Source: an uncultured Aureispira sp.
GTDB lineage: Bacteria > Bacteroidota > Bacteroidia > Chitinophagales > Saprospiraceae
Assembly: GCA_905480075.1 (NCBI GenBank)
Contig: CAJQOX010000074.1
Location: forward strand, 1 to 64,000
Direction: 5' to 3'
DNA length: 64,000 nucleotides
Part shown: positions 38,600 to 49,832 of the stretch, piece by piece
How the letters are laid out: the number at the start of each line of letters is the position of its first letter
Numbering within the stretch: position 1 is the first letter of the stretch
The notes under the pieces: generated by a model
Seen by the model: the letters and a program-made list of their open reading frames with translations, nothing else
The model's database searches: none
What the model was told of the DNA's origin: nothing
Program-made: the position numbers and the translations under genes

Positions 38600-39331
38600 T
38601 TAACGGGTTAACACAATGTAGTCGTTGATCAATGTCCTCAGAAATTTACTCCGGTCTTTTGGTATAGGGCTGATGTTCAATTGCTCTGATACATGGTCAG
38701 ATAGTTCTTTTATGGCCTTTTTATGTGCCTGGTTTGGATACCTCCGCTCTCGTTCAAGTGATTTTTTGATGAATAACATGTCTTGTTCGTTAAATTTCCG
38801 AATCTGTGGAAATGTTGGCTGATAAGTGTCAAGAGTCGATATTTTTAAAATGTCATTCAGCGTGAACGTTCTCTGTGATGTAGTTCTTATTACTGTGGTT
38901 CCGGATAACAAGCCACCCAGTCGCTGACTCTTAGGGGATGCGTTTATTAATAAGGAACCTACTGAACCCAATGACATGAATATGTCTATAAACCGGAACA
39001 TCCAACGCATAAAATAATCCTGACTCGTCGGTGCATCTCCATTTAGTTTTACTACTTTCAGCCCCATAGCCTTTTTGCCCAGAGATTGTCCGTTCATTAA
39101 TATTTCTGACGCCAATGTATAGAAAATGAATATTGGTGCAAGAATAAGGTAAAGAAACAATGTGTAACTATCGCTCGAACCGATTGCTGAACTCCCAAGT
39201 ATGCTCAGAAAGGTTATTATTCCTGACATTACCAGTATATCTATAAAATACGACATGAACCGGTTGCCTAATGATGCCAGTTCGTATTGTATAGTTACTT
39301 TTTGAGCGGTGTTTATTTCTATTGTTTTCAT
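38600..39331 (-). CDS. RDD family membrane protein
   Basis: 'YELASLGNRFMSYFIDILVMSG', 'NGQSLGKKAMGLKVVKLNGDAPTSQDYFMRWMFRFIDI'. ORF extends to 39373; Met at 39331 likelier. Confidence 0.87.
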   Translation of the reverse strand: MKTIEINTAQKVTIQYELASLGNRFMSYFIDILVMSGIITFLSILGSSAIGSSDSYTLFLYLILAPIFIFYTLASEILMNGQSLGKKAMGLKVVKLNGDAPTSQDYFMRWMFRFIDIFMSLGSVGSLLINASPKSQRLGGLLSGTTVIRTTSQRTFTLNDILKISTLDTYQPTFPQIRKFNEQDMLFIKKSLERERRYPNQAHKKAIKELSDHVSEQLNISPIPKDRSKFLRTLINDYIVLTR

Positions 39332-39595
39332 TTGTTTAATAATTCTGATTATCTGCCGGAATGAAATATACAATTATTTTTTGCTTTTCAGCAAATTAAC
39401 ATGGGGGATTCTATGGAAAAATATTAAAACTTAATATATTGTATTCTTAATGGGTATTAAAATCTTTATCCCGTTTCAAATAACTTCAGAACTTATTTTG
39501 TGATTTTATTGTTGGTTTTCCTGACGGCTTAATACTATAAAGTCCCTTCTGATTGTTTTAATTGTTTATATCCTTTTAATAAAGTCAAAATCTGA

Positions 39596-41476
39596 ATGCG
39601 CGAAACTCATTTCATTAAACAAAACAAAGACAAATGGGCAAGGTTTGAACGTAATCTTGGTAAAGGAGATGCAAACCCCGATGAACTGAGTGACTTGTTT
39701 ATTGAAATTACAGATGATTTATCCTATTCCAGGACATTCTATCCAAATCGTTCTGTCAGAGTTTATCTTAATAATATAGCGCAGAAAGTTTTTTATAGTG
39801 TTTATAAAAACAGAAAAGGACGGTTGTTTAAGGTTGTTGGCTTCTGGAGAGATACTGTTCCTCAAATAATTTACGAATCCCGCCGGTCTTTTCTCTTCGC
39901 TTTTCTCATTTTTATCGCTTCGGCACTCGTAGGTGCTTTCTCTTCTTATATGGATGTCGATTTTCCAAGAGTTATTCTTGGTGATGAATATGTCAATATG
40001 ACCTTGGATAATATCGAAAACGGAAGACCTATGGCGGTTTATCAGGATCCTGATTCCAGACAAATGTTCTTCTCAATTGCGAAGAATAATCTGATGGTCT
40101 CTGCACTCTGTTTTATTGTCGGCCTTTTCTTTGGTGTCGGAACTATTTTTGTCCTCATTCAGAATGGTATCATGGTTGGCGCATTTCAATATTTCTTTTT
40201 TAGTCAAGGGGTCTATATGCAGTCTGTTTTTACTATTTGGATGCATGGCGCCCTCGAAATCCCTTGTATAATTATTGCAAGTGCTGCAGGATTAACTATG
40301 GGGGGAGGGCTGGTTTTTCCGAAAACACTGTCAAGAATGCAAAGCCTGCAATTGTCTGCCCGAAGGGGCCTGTTGATTATGCTAACTATTGCACCGCTTA
40401 TTGTTCTTGCTGCTTTCATCGAAAGTTATATTACAAGGTATACAGAGGCTTCTTTTATTGTCAGAGGTGTTGTTATATTCGGTTCTTTCGCCTTTATTAT
40501 CAGCTATTATATTGTCTATCCTTATATGAAGGCTAAAAAAGGTTTTACCTCTTTCCTCAATGACATTAAATTGCCTCCCGTTCAGGAATCCGGATTAAAT
40601 TATACTAAAATTAAAAATAGCGCTCAGGTCTTTAGTGATGCTTTTATCTTTTACAGACAAATGGTTAAACCGGCGGCTATTATCTCATTGCTGCTTGCTT
40701 CGGTTTATACTGCCATTTTGTTACTCGATGGAGACAGGTATGCTTTTAATACTATCGTCGGCCTTGAACAGTTGTTTTTAAGCCCATGGTCCCTGGTCTC
40801 TTACACAATAGAAAATGTTTCTCAGTTTATGCTTGTTGGTGAACTGACGGTTCCATGGTTTCTGAATTTTATTACTTCAAGTGTAATGGCTTACCTCGTC
40901 CTATTTTGGGTGCAAAAAGATGTTCATAAAAATAAAAATATTGAATACAATGCCTCTTTCTTCTTTAATACTATTAGCTCGACGGCAATTTGTATGTTTG
41001 GTATTCATTTCATTATGCTCGCCTCCGAAGGATGGTTGTTTTTGCTGATGGTTTTTCTTGTGCCTGTTATTATGGTGATTATGGCTACCGTCTTTAATGA
41101 AAACCTCAACCTTATTTCTGCAGCGGGCCGTGCTTTGTCTATTATTTCAGGAAATTGGGTGGTCATGATGGGCGCTTATATTGTTATATCTGTTATGTGC
41201 CTTGTTTTTCTCTTTATGGCTACTGCGCCTATTGCAGGATTTTATTTAGGGGTTATTGCCAATGCGTTTCCAATTACTGATCTTGAACTGGTAAGACAAG
41301 GGTTTTATCTTTTTCTTTACTCTTTCATGCTCAGCTTCCTTTTTCCCCTTGTCTTTATTGTTATGAGTATTGGCTTTTTTAGCTTCAGGGAAACTAAAGA
41401 GGCTGCTAGCTTATTTAAAAAAATTCCCGATGTCGGGGTTCGTAAAATCAGCTATGGAATGGAAGCCGAAAATTAA
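39596..41476 (+). CDS. SpoIIM (DUF95) family membrane protein
   Basis: 'MRETHFIKQNKDKWARFERNL', 'GVYMQSVFTIWMHGALEIPCIIIASAAGLTMGGGLVFP'. Confidence 0.87.
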   Translation: MRETHFIKQNKDKWARFERNLGKGDANPDELSDLFIEITDDLSYSRTFYPNRSVRVYLNNIAQKVFYSVYKNRKGRLFKVVGFWRDTVPQIIYESRRSFLFAFLIFIASALVGAFSSYMDVDFPRVILGDEYVNMTLDNIENGRPMAVYQDPDSRQMFFSIAKNNLMVSALCFIVGLFFGVGTIFVLIQNGIMVGAFQYFFFSQGVYMQSVFTIWMHGALEIPCIIIASAAGLTMGGGLVFPKTLSRMQSLQLSARRGLLIMLTIAPLIVLAAFIESYITRYTEASFIVRGVVIFGSFAFIISYYIVYPYMKAKKGFTSFLNDIKLPPVQESGLNYTKIKNSAQVFSDAFIFYRQMVKPAAIISLLLASVYTAILLLDGDRYAFNTIVGLEQLFLSPWSLVSYTIENVSQFMLVGELTVPWFLNFITSSVMAYLVLFWVQKDVHKNKNIEYNASFFFNTISSTAICMFGIHFIMLASEGWLFLLMVFLVPVIMVIMATVFNENLNLISAAGRALSIISGNWVVMMGAYIVISVMCLVFLFMATAPIAGFYLGVIANAFPITDLELVRQGFYLFLYSFMLSFLFPLVFIVMSIGFFSFRETKEAASLFKKIPDVGVRKISYGMEAEN

Positions 41477-41549
41477 TTGCATTTTTTTTCGCTTCTCACC
41501 ATTCTCTTGCAATTTTTGTAGTTTTTTTACGTAGTTTTTAATCTGTTAA

Positions 41550-42272
41550 ATGAATCTGAATATTAAATATCTTTGCTTGATTGCTTTCTTTCTTCTCTTT
41601 GTAAAGGTACCCGCTTTTGCAGATAACGATGAAACGTTGGCCTATAAAAATGAATCGCTGGAATTGAAGACTTTTGATAAGAGTCAATGGCGTAGCTTGT
41701 CTGAAAATATGTCTTTTACCCAAAAAGTTAAACCTAAGAAAATAAAAAAAGACAAAGGTCAGAATTCCAGTAATAACACAATTGTCCCCCCCGAGATCAA
41801 CCCGGTCTCTTTTATGACATTTGCCAGATTTGTCTTGGTTTTTCTTGCAGTTCTTCTTCTTGCTTTTGTGATTTTTAAAACAGTCGCAGGGGATGCAATT
41901 CTGGTAAATAATCAGGTGCAACGAAAAAATATTTCTTCTATCAGGGATGTCGAAACCAACCTTCAGGAAGCAGATGTAGATGGATTTCTCCAAAAATCTC
42001 TCACAGATGAGGATTATCGGCTTTCTATTAGGTTGTACTATCTCTCTATTATTAAAGAATTGTCCCTGAAAAATGTTATAAATTGGAAAAAAGACAAAAC
42101 CAATGGACACTATTTAAGAGAAATGAGAGACGGGAAACACCCGCTGCTAAAGGAGTTCAGAAATGTAACCCGTATATTCGAATATGTCTGGTACAGCAAT
42201 ACTGCCTTTGATAAAGGTCAGTTTCTTGAGGTGTCCGTCGATTTTAAAAATTTATTAACTGCTATTAAATAA
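41550..42272 (+). CDS. DUF4129-like protein
   Basis: Signal peptide, single TM, C-terminal 'YRLSIRLYYLSIIKELSLKNVINWKKDKTNGHYLREM'; conserved position in cluster. Confidence 0.7.
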   Translation: MNLNIKYLCLIAFFLLFVKVPAFADNDETLAYKNESLELKTFDKSQWRSLSENMSFTQKVKPKKIKKDKGQNSSNNTIVPPEINPVSFMTFARFVLVFLAVLLLAFVIFKTVAGDAILVNNQVQRKNISSIRDVETNLQEADVDGFLQKSLTDEDYRLSIRLYYLSIIKELSLKNVINWKKDKTNGHYLREMRDGKHPLLKEFRNVTRIFEYVWYSNTAFDKGQFLEVSVDFKNLLTAIK

Positions 42273-42286
42273 CTTTTCTGCCTTCT

Positions 42287-43624
42287 ATGAATAAAAGAAC
42301 CACTTACTTTATTGCTGCTTTGGTTTTTATTGGCCTGATTGTGTACTTTACGCAATTTCAACAGCAATTCTATAGCTGGTCGGAAGATTATGAAGTCAAA
42401 GGAGAAAATCCTTACGATATTAAAGTTCTTTATGAATTGCTCGACAATAGATTCAATCTTGATGTCATCGAAAACAGGGTGACTACCGAACTTTCTGATG
42501 ATGAAAATAAGGCTGAAGGAACTTCTTATCTTTATATAGGAAAAAATCCGCAATATACCGAAAAAGAAGCCTGGCATCTCAAAGAATATGTCAAGGCAGG
42601 GGGGGAAGCTTTTTTGATTACGGATCATATTCAGGATAGCCTGGCGGAAATCCTCTTTTACAGGGAAGATTGTGGTTCGGCTACTACATGGGCCGGAAGG
42701 AACCCCGAAAAGTATACTCCTAAGGTGCTTTCAGGATTCAACCACCCCGATATCAGTAATCATTATTACGAGTTTCAATATACCTTTAATCACTTTCCCG
42801 CTTCTTATTCTTGGAAATATGTACCGGAGGCTGCTTTTTGTAATAAAAGGGATTATCCTGTCGCCGCCCTCGGTTCCTTTGTTATTGATAAAAAAAATGA
42901 AAATTATATCAACTTTTTTCGTGTCAAAGTAGGTCTCGGATATTTTTACTTTCATACCAATCCTATTATGTTTTCTAATAAATTTATGGTTGATAGCGTG
43001 GGACTCGAATATGCTGACTTTGTATTCTCTCACGTCAAAAGTAATGATATGTTCTGGGATAGGGAAAGCCTCAATCTGCCCGAAAATCAGAAGGCAAAAC
43101 GACGCGACAGACCGCAGATTCCTGCCAAATCCCCTCTCGAATATATCTTCTCTCAACCTGCACTCCGATGGAGTTGGTATATGTTTTTAACCCTCGGGGT
43201 ACTTTATGTCCTTTTTGGCGCAAAACGAAGACAAAGAGAAATTCCTGTCCTGGAAAATAACAGGAATACTTCTCTCGAATTTATTGAAACGATCGGAAGG
43301 CTTTATTTTCAGAAACAGGACCATAAGGGAATTGTTAAAAAACAAATGCACCTGTTTTTAGCCCATGTCAGACAAAGATATAACCTGGTAACCAGGGATC
43401 TGGACGATAAACTTATTGCCAGAATTGCGATAAGGTCTAAGGTGGATGCTGATATCGTTAATGATATCTTTAAAGCTCATTTTAAATTGAGAAAAATTTT
43501 GCAGAAACCTTATTCTAAAGTGTCTGCTGATACCCTCAATAACTTTTATTTGCTTATTGAAAGGTTTCATAATGAAGAACGAAAAACAAAATTTGAAAAA
43601 ATAGCTGATAATTCCGAAAATTGA
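42287..43624 (+). CDS. DUF4350 domain protein
   Basis: 'NPYDIKVLYELLDN', 'LKEYVKAGGEAFLITDHI', C-terminal TM plus helical domain. Confidence 0.75.
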   Translation: MNKRTTYFIAALVFIGLIVYFTQFQQQFYSWSEDYEVKGENPYDIKVLYELLDNRFNLDVIENRVTTELSDDENKAEGTSYLYIGKNPQYTEKEAWHLKEYVKAGGEAFLITDHIQDSLAEILFYREDCGSATTWAGRNPEKYTPKVLSGFNHPDISNHYYEFQYTFNHFPASYSWKYVPEAAFCNKRDYPVAALGSFVIDKKNENYINFFRVKVGLGYFYFHTNPIMFSNKFMVDSVGLEYADFVFSHVKSNDMFWDRESLNLPENQKAKRRDRPQIPAKSPLEYIFSQPALRWSWYMFLTLGVLYVLFGAKRRQREIPVLENNRNTSLEFIETIGRLYFQKQDHKGIVKKQMHLFLAHVRQRYNLVTRDLDDKLIARIAIRSKVDADIVNDIFKAHFKLRKILQKPYSKVSADTLNNFYLLIERFHNEERKTKFEKIADNSEN

Positions 43625-43714
43625 TGTTTATATCACTATATTCTTTTCGATTTTTAGAATCTGAATGTGTTTTTAATACATTTTTATTTTCAATACCATA
43701 AACTTTTTAACAAA

Positions 43715-44698
43715 ATGAATGATAATTATTCCTGGGACGATGACCAGGCTTCTGTTGCCGAAATACAAAAAGTGGTCGATAAGGTAAGGGACGAAGTTCA
43801 AAAAGTAATCATTGGACAGGATAGCCTCATTGAATTGATTATGGTTTCTGTCTTTGCCGGGGGGCATGTCCTTCTTGAAGGGGTGCCGGGAGTCGCCAAA
43901 ACCCTTGCCTCCAAATTGATGGCCAAAACTTTAAATGTCGATTTCTCACGTATTCAGTTTACTCCCGATATGATGCCCTCTGATGTTACAGGGACTAGTA
44001 TCTATAATATGCAAACTGCTAAATTCGCTTTCAATAAGGGTCCTGTATTCTCTAATATGGTCCTTATTGATGAAATTAACAGGGCCCCGGCCAAAACCCA
44101 GGCTTCCCTTTTTGAAGTTATGGAAGAAAAACAGGTGACCGTCGATGGGAATACTTATAAAATGGCTTTCCCTTTTATGGTCATTGCTACCCAAAACCCT
44201 ATTGAACAAGAAGGTACTTATAAATTACCTGAAGCTCAGTTGGATAGGTTTTTGTTCCGGATTCAACTCGATTATCCCTCGCTGGAAGAAGAACAGGAAA
44301 TCCTTCGCCGTTTCAGAAATGATTTCTCTAAAAAGCAAATTGGAGAGGTCCAGGCGGTTATAAATGCCAAAGAAGTGGAAAAATGTCAGAGAATTGTCGA
44401 AAAAATTCACGTAAAAGATGAATTACTCGATTATATTGCCGCTATCACCCTTAATACAAGAAATAATGGCGACTTGTTCCTTGGGGCTTCTCCCAGGGCT
44501 TCTCTTTCTATTATGCAGGCTGCAAAGGCGGTCGCTGCTATTAATGGACGAGATTTTGTTACGCCGGACGATATTCAATATGTCGCTTTCCCTGTCCTCA
44601 ATCACCGTATTATCCTTACGCCAGAAAGAGAAATGGAAGGTATGGACGTCAGAGATGTGATTAAGGATATTATTGCCAAAGTGGAAGTGCCAAGATAA
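43715..44698 (+). CDS. MoxR family AAA ATPase
   Basis: 'AGGHVLLEGVPGVAKTLASKLMAKTL' Walker A, 'VLIDEINRAPAKTQASLFEVMEEKQVT' Walker B. ORF opens at GTG 43667; ATG 43715 likelier. Confidence 0.96.
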   Translation: MNDNYSWDDDQASVAEIQKVVDKVRDEVQKVIIGQDSLIELIMVSVFAGGHVLLEGVPGVAKTLASKLMAKTLNVDFSRIQFTPDMMPSDVTGTSIYNMQTAKFAFNKGPVFSNMVLIDEINRAPAKTQASLFEVMEEKQVTVDGNTYKMAFPFMVIATQNPIEQEGTYKLPEAQLDRFLFRIQLDYPSLEEEQEILRRFRNDFSKKQIGEVQAVINAKEVEKCQRIVEKIHVKDELLDYIAAITLNTRNNGDLFLGASPRASLSIMQAAKAVAAINGRDFVTPDDIQYVAFPVLNHRIILTPEREMEGMDVRDVIKDIIAKVEVPR

Positions 44699-44699
44699 T

Positions 44700-44903
44700 A
44701 TGTGTAGGTTCTTCAAAAAAAAACAAAAAAATACGGATAATAAATCCCTCAGTATCAAACCTGAAAGCCAGGAAAAGTTAAATTATCCACTGGTGGAAAA
44801 TTTGCATTTTTATATCGAAAATGGCAATTATGTTTTTACCGGGTTTTACCTAAAAAACAGAGGCTATTGTTGTGAAAATAAATGCAGACATTGCCCTTAT
44901 TGA
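44700..44903 (+). CDS. DUF5522-like small Cys-rich protein
   Basis: 'NYVFTGFYLKNRGYCCENKCRHCPY' C-terminus. Confidence 0.75.
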   Translation: MCRFFKKKQKNTDNKSLSIKPESQEKLNYPLVENLHFYIENGNYVFTGFYLKNRGYCCENKCRHCPY

Positions 44904-45173
44904 TGCGGTCATTTTTTTGTAATGTTGCAAAATATTTTGTTCCGCTTTAATCTGTTTCATCCTGGAATCTTTAAATCACTGCCCTTTGCCGGAAAGTGGT
45001 GTTGTAGTTCAGAATAATAAATGTCTCTCCTGTGAATGTTTATTTGCCTGATAATTATTTTTATATTAAACGGCTGTATCTGTTATGCTTCTCAGACTAA
45101 TTAACTTGAATCTGATGATTTTTGTTAATTATTTGATGATGTGATTAATGAAAGATGCTGGGTTTTTGAAATT

Positions 45174-45938
45174 TTAATCAAATATGGCAACTACCCGTGC
45201 AGGCGCTGCAGAACCTCCCTTTATTTTGAGGGGAAATACCGCTACTTTGAATCCACTCGGTGGTAATGATTTAAGGTTGGTCAATTGCTCCATATGAAGG
45301 TATTCATGCTCTATTCCAACTAAATGGCCTTCCCAAAATAATTCTTTATTGTTTGTCTTTCTTGCCTCCTCTGCTAAGTGCTTTAGTGGAAGGTCCCAGC
45401 CCCATTGATCGATACCCATTACTTTTATTCCCTGAGAAATAAGCCACTCTGTCGCTGCCTTACTCATCCCGGTACCTCGAAGAAAAAAATCTTTGCCCTT
45501 TAACTGATCCCGGTCGGTTCGTATCAATACTATATTACCCGCTTTTAAATTTACTCCGGTTTTTTTTAAATCCGAACGAAGGTCGTCAACCGTAATGGCT
45601 TCAAAATCTCTTTTATGACTCATGTCTATTACTACTCCATCCCCATATAACCAATCTAAAGGAACTTCATCTATTGTTTTCGCCTTCTTGCCTTCCGATA
45701 TTGGACCGTAATGCCAGGGGGCATCCAGGTGGGTTGTGGAATGTACTCCCATGTTTTTAATCTTGTCATCTGCCCATCCACTGAATTTTTCAGGGACAAG
45801 CCGCTTGGGAAGTTTTAATATATGTCGGATTAATTTCATGCTTTTTGAATGTGGCAGGTGTTTTACCTTAATTCGCATGAACCAGGGATCCTCTTTTTTG
45901 TACTCTATCGTTTTTGAAAGATCTGTTATTTTTGCCAT
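45174..45938 (-). CDS. Cyclase family protein (kynurenine formamidase-like)
   Basis: 'GVHSTTHLDAPWHYGP' metal-binding motif, 'VIDMSHKRDFEAITVDDL', 'GIDQWGWDLPL'. Confidence 0.88.
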   Translation of the reverse strand: MAKITDLSKTIEYKKEDPWFMRIKVKHLPHSKSMKLIRHILKLPKRLVPEKFSGWADDKIKNMGVHSTTHLDAPWHYGPISEGKKAKTIDEVPLDWLYGDGVVIDMSHKRDFEAITVDDLRSDLKKTGVNLKAGNIVLIRTDRDQLKGKDFFLRGTGMSKAATEWLISQGIKVMGIDQWGWDLPLKHLAEEARKTNNKELFWEGHLVGIEHEYLHMEQLTNLKSLPPSGFKVAVFPLKIKGGSAAPARVVAIFD

Positions 45939-46144
45939 TGTTTTTATTTAAGGATTTTGCAGCATCTGAATGTGTTTTTATTTCTGATACAACTAAATTA
46001 CAGGGGAAGAATATAATTTTTAAAAAAATACCCTTAATTCGCTTTCACCAGGGGAAAATAGGAGCTTTAGAACTTTTATTTCATGAAAAGTAGAATTTTT
46101 TTTAAAAAAAACATTTAAGTTTTTCTTTTTCTCAAAAAGTATTG

Positions 46145-46152
46145 TACTTTTG
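46145..46152 (+). promoter_or_regulatory. -7 element (TACTTTTG) of the str operon
   Basis: TAnnTTTG followed by CATTCGCTT, about 60 bp upstream of rpsL. Confidence 0.6.
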
Positions 46153-46212
46153 CATTCGCTTAAGTAAACCCCTTCTATAGGGAGATTAGAAAAATGTAGT
46201 AATATTTATTAA

Positions 46213-46593
46213 ATGCCTACGATAAACCAATTAGTTAGAAAAGGACGAAAAGTAATCAAGCTTGCTTCTAAAGCCAGAGCCTTGGATTCTTGTCCTCAGA
46301 AACGAGGCGTATGTACACGTGTTTACACTACAACGCCTAAAAAACCAAACTCAGCCTTACGTAAAGTTGCTAAGGTGCGTCTGACAAACGGATTTGAAAT
46401 TATTGCCTATATTCCGGGTGAAGGACACAACTTACAAGAACACTCTATAGTTTTGGTAAGAGGAGGTAGAGTAAAAGATTTACCTGGTGTACGTTATACT
46501 GTTGTCAGGGGTGCCCTTGATACTGCAGGTGTTGCAGACAGAAAACAATCCAGGTCTAAATATGGTGCTAAAAGACCTAAAGTTAAGAAGTAA
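46213..46593 (+). CDS. rpsL: Ribosomal protein uS12
   Basis: '[12 protein letters not shown]', '[34 protein letters not shown]'. Confidence 0.99.
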   Translation: MPTINQLVRKGRKVIKLASKARALDSCPQKRGVCTRVYTTTPKKPNSALRKVAKVRLTNGFEIIAYIPGEGHNLQEHSIVLVRGGRVKDLPGVRYTVVRGALDTAGVADRKQSRSKYGAKRPKVKK

Positions 46594-46717
46594 ATAATAA
46601 TTTAATATTTTTTAGATATAACGTCATAAGTTGATTAAGTTCTGAAGAAGTCGGAACTGAAGATTGAGCCAACAATGTTTTTAAGGCTCAAACAACAGCT
46701 AAAAAGATTTATAGATA

Positions 46718-47203
46718 ATGAGAAAGAGAAAACCGAAAGTGCGCCAGATCGCACCCGATCCACGGTATGGAGACAAACAAGTTACACGTTTTGTGAATAT
46801 GCTAATGTTGGACGGTAAAAAAACAACTGCATACAGAGCCTTCTATCAGGCTATGGATATTATGGAAGAGAAAACCGGCGAATCTGCTCATGAAATTTTC
46901 CAGAAAGCAATTAAAAATGTTATGCCCGCTATAGAAGTACGCTCTCGTCGTATCGGTGGTGCTACATTTCAGATTCCAACCGAAATTCGTCCTGAACGCC
47001 GACTCTCAGTCGCTATGAAATGGATGATTAAATATACCCGTCAGCGTAGTGGTAAAGGTATCGCAACCAAATTGGCTGCTGAGATGCTCGCTGCCTCTAA
47101 AGGGGAAGGCGCTACAGTTAAAAAGAAAGATGATACACACAAAATGGCGGAGTCCAACAGGGCTTTTGCTCACTTTGGCCGTAGAAGAACTAAATCTAAA
47201 TAG
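46718..47203 (+). CDS. rpsG: Ribosomal protein uS7
   Basis: 'DPRYGDKQVTRFVNMLMLDGKKTTAYRAFYQAMDIM', 'VRSRRIGGATFQIPTEIRPERR'. Confidence 0.99.
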   Translation: MRKRKPKVRQIAPDPRYGDKQVTRFVNMLMLDGKKTTAYRAFYQAMDIMEEKTGESAHEIFQKAIKNVMPAIEVRSRRIGGATFQIPTEIRPERRLSVAMKWMIKYTRQRSGKGIATKLAAEMLAASKGEGATVKKKDDTHKMAESNRAFAHFGRRRTKSK

Positions 47204-47269
47204 TTAGTTATTCCAATTATATATCCAAGACATTTTTTTATACATAATTAAAGACGCTATTCAAAAGTC

Positions 47270-49399
47270 ATGGCAAAGATAGATTTAACATACACTAGAA
47301 ATATTGGTATCGCTGCACATATTGATGCAGGAAAAACCACTACCACTGAACGTGTTCTGTATTATACAGGTATTAGTCACAAAATTGGCGAAGTACATGA
47401 TGGTGCAGCTACTATGGACTGGATGGAACAGGAACAAGAACGTGGTATTACTATTACTTCTGCAGCTACCAAAACAGAGTGGCCCTGGAAGGATGAACAG
47501 TATGCTGTTAATATTATTGACACTCCCGGCCACGTGGATTTTACCGTTGAAGTAAATCGCTCTTTGAGGGTTTTGGACGGTCTTGTCTTTTTGTTCTGTG
47601 CTTCAGGTGGTGTAGAACCGCAGTCTGAAACGAACTGGAGACTTGCTGATGGTTATAAAGTGCCTCGTATTGCCTTTGTTAATAAAATGGATCGTCAGGG
47701 TGCTGACTTTTTCTCTGTTTGTCAACAAATGAGAGATATGTTGGGTGCTAATGCAATTCCTCTTCAGGTGCCTATCGGTTCTGAAGATGACTTTAAAGGA
47801 GTAGTTGACCTTATTACAGGTAATGCTATTGTTTGGAATGAACATGATATGGGAATGACTTTCGAAATTGTTCCTATTCCCGAAGACTTGGTAGATATTG
47901 CAGCTGAAGCTCGTGAAAAATTACTTGAAGCTGTTGCTGAATATGATGAAAATTTATTGGAAAAGTACTTTGAAGATCCGGATTCAATCTCTCATGATGA
48001 AATCCGTGCTGCTGTCCGTGCTGCCGTTTGTGATATGAGTATCATCCCGGTTATGTGTGGTTCTGCTTTCAAAAATAAAGGGGTTCAGGCTGTCTTGGAT
48101 GCTGTATGTGCTTTCTTGCCTTCTCCGCTGGATGTTGATGCTGTAACAGGTACAAATCCGGATACTGAAGAGGAAGAATCTCGTCCGGCTGATTTTGATG
48201 CTCCCTTTGCTGCTCTTGCTTTCAAAATTGCTACAGACCCTTATGTTGGTCGTCTGTGCTTCTTCCGTTGTTATTCAGGGAAATTGGATGCAGGTTCTTA
48301 TGTCTTAAATACTCGTTCAGGTAAAAAAGAACGTATTTCACGTATCTATCAGATGCATGCAAACGAACAAAAGCCTGTTGAAACTGTCTATGCAGGAGAT
48401 ATCGCCGCAGGTGTTGGTTTCAAAAATATTAAAACCGGTGATACTCTATGTGATCTCGATCATCCGATTGTCCTGGAAAGTATGGACTTCCCCGATCCGG
48501 TTATCAGTATCGCTATTGAGCCTAAAACTCAAAAAGATGTTGAAAAACTAGGTATGGCTTTGGCTAAATTGTCCGAAGAAGATCCTACTTTTATCGCAAG
48601 ATATAACGATGAAACAGCTCAGACTATTATTAGCGGTATGGGGGAACTTCATCTCGAAATAATTGTTGACCGCCTCAAACGTGAGTTTAAGGTTGAAGTG
48701 AACGAAGGGGCTCCTCAGGTTAACTATAAAGAGGCTTTAACTAAATCCGTTACGCACCGTGAACGTTTGAAAAAACAATCTGGTGGTTCTGGTTTGTTTG
48801 CCGATATGGAGTTTGAATTAGGCCCTGCTTCAGAAGAATTCCTGGAAAGTGATGACTTTAAAAATTCTAAAGTTAGAATGGAGTTCAATTGGGATATCAA
48901 AGGAGGGGTTATCGACAAAGCTTACGTTAATCCTATTAAGAAAGGTTTTGATTCTATGATGGATAATGGTGTGCTAGCAGGGTACAATATCGATAGTATG
49001 AGTGTAAGGGTTTATGATGGTGGTATGCACGCGGTGGATTCCAAACCTATTGCCTTTGAACTTTGTGCTAAAGAAGGCTTTAAAGCGGCTGCAAGGTCTT
49101 GTAAACCTGTTCTTCTTGAACCTATTATGAAATTAGAAGTGGTTTCTCCTGAGGACTATATGGGCTCTATTATCGGTGACCTTAACCGTCGTCGTGGTAT
49201 TATGAAAGCGCAGGAACCTAAAGGCTCTGGTATTATCATTAAGGCTGATGTGCCTTTGTCAGAAATGTTTGGTTATATAACTGACCTGCGTACGCTGACT
49301 TCAGGACGTGCTTCTTCCAGTATGGAGTTCTCTCACTATGCACCGGCTCCGAATGCAGTGGCTTCTAAAGTCATTGAAAATGCTAATGCAACTGTTTAA
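47270..49399 (+). CDS. fusA: Elongation factor G
   Basis: '[25 protein letters not shown]', '[11 protein letters not shown]', '[21 protein letters not shown]'. Confidence 0.99.
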   Translation: MAKIDLTYTRNIGIAAHIDAGKTTTTERVLYYTGISHKIGEVHDGAATMDWMEQEQERGITITSAATKTEWPWKDEQYAVNIIDTPGHVDFTVEVNRSLRVLDGLVFLFCASGGVEPQSETNWRLADGYKVPRIAFVNKMDRQGADFFSVCQQMRDMLGANAIPLQVPIGSEDDFKGVVDLITGNAIVWNEHDMGMTFEIVPIPEDLVDIAAEAREKLLEAVAEYDENLLEKYFEDPDSISHDEIRAAVRAAVCDMSIIPVMCGSAFKNKGVQAVLDAVCAFLPSPLDVDAVTGTNPDTEEEESRPADFDAPFAALAFKIATDPYVGRLCFFRCYSGKLDAGSYVLNTRSGKKERISRIYQMHANEQKPVETVYAGDIAAGVGFKNIKTGDTLCDLDHPIVLESMDFPDPVISIAIEPKTQKDVEKLGMALAKLSEEDPTFIARYNDETAQTIISGMGELHLEIIVDRLKREFKVEVNEGAPQVNYKEALTKSVTHRERLKKQSGGSGLFADMEFELGPASEEFLESDDFKNSKVRMEFNWDIKGGVIDKAYVNPIKKGFDSMMDNGVLAGYNIDSMSVRVYDGGMHAVDSKPIAFELCAKEGFKAAARSCKPVLLEPIMKLEVVSPEDYMGSIIGDLNRRRGIMKAQEPKGSGIIIKADVPLSEMFGYITDLRTLTSGRASSSMEFSHYAPAPNAVASKVIENANATV

Positions 49400-49477
49400 A
49401 TGTTTTTAATATTAATATAGTCAGTCTTTTTAGCTGGCTTGCTTTTAATCATATTTTATAAAATTATTCATCGAGGC

Positions 49478-49786
49478 ATGAATCAGAAAATTAGAATCAA
49501 ACTCCGTTCTTACGATCACAATTTAGTAGACAAATCTACTGCAAAGATTGTAAAAACCGTACGCAATACCGGTGCAGTTGTTACTGGACCGATTCCGCTG
49601 CCCACTCATAGAAAGGTGTTTACAGTTTTGCGCTCTCCGCATGTAAACAAAAAATCTCGTGAGCAGTTTCAACTTCGTACGCACAAACGTCTTATTGAAA
49701 TTTATAGTTCAACTGCTAAGACGGTAAGTGCTCTTGAAAAACTCGAACTGCCTAGTGGCGTCGATATTCAGGTGAAATTAATGTAA
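49478..49786 (+). CDS. rpsJ: Ribosomal protein uS10
   Basis: '[23 protein letters not shown]'. ORF opens upstream at 49439. Confidence 0.98.
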   Translation: MNQKIRIKLRSYDHNLVDKSTAKIVKTVRNTGAVVTGPIPLPTHRKVFTVLRSPHVNKKSREQFQLRTHKRLIEIYSSTAKTVSALEKLELPSGVDIQVKLM

Positions 49787-49832
49787 TTTGTTCATTTGTA
49801 GATTTTACTACAATTCTTAAAAAAAGAATAAA

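Noticed and set aside
41538-42110. Minus-strand 190-aa ORF opposite the DUF4129-like gene
   Set aside because: Antisense to a cluster gene; no domain signal.
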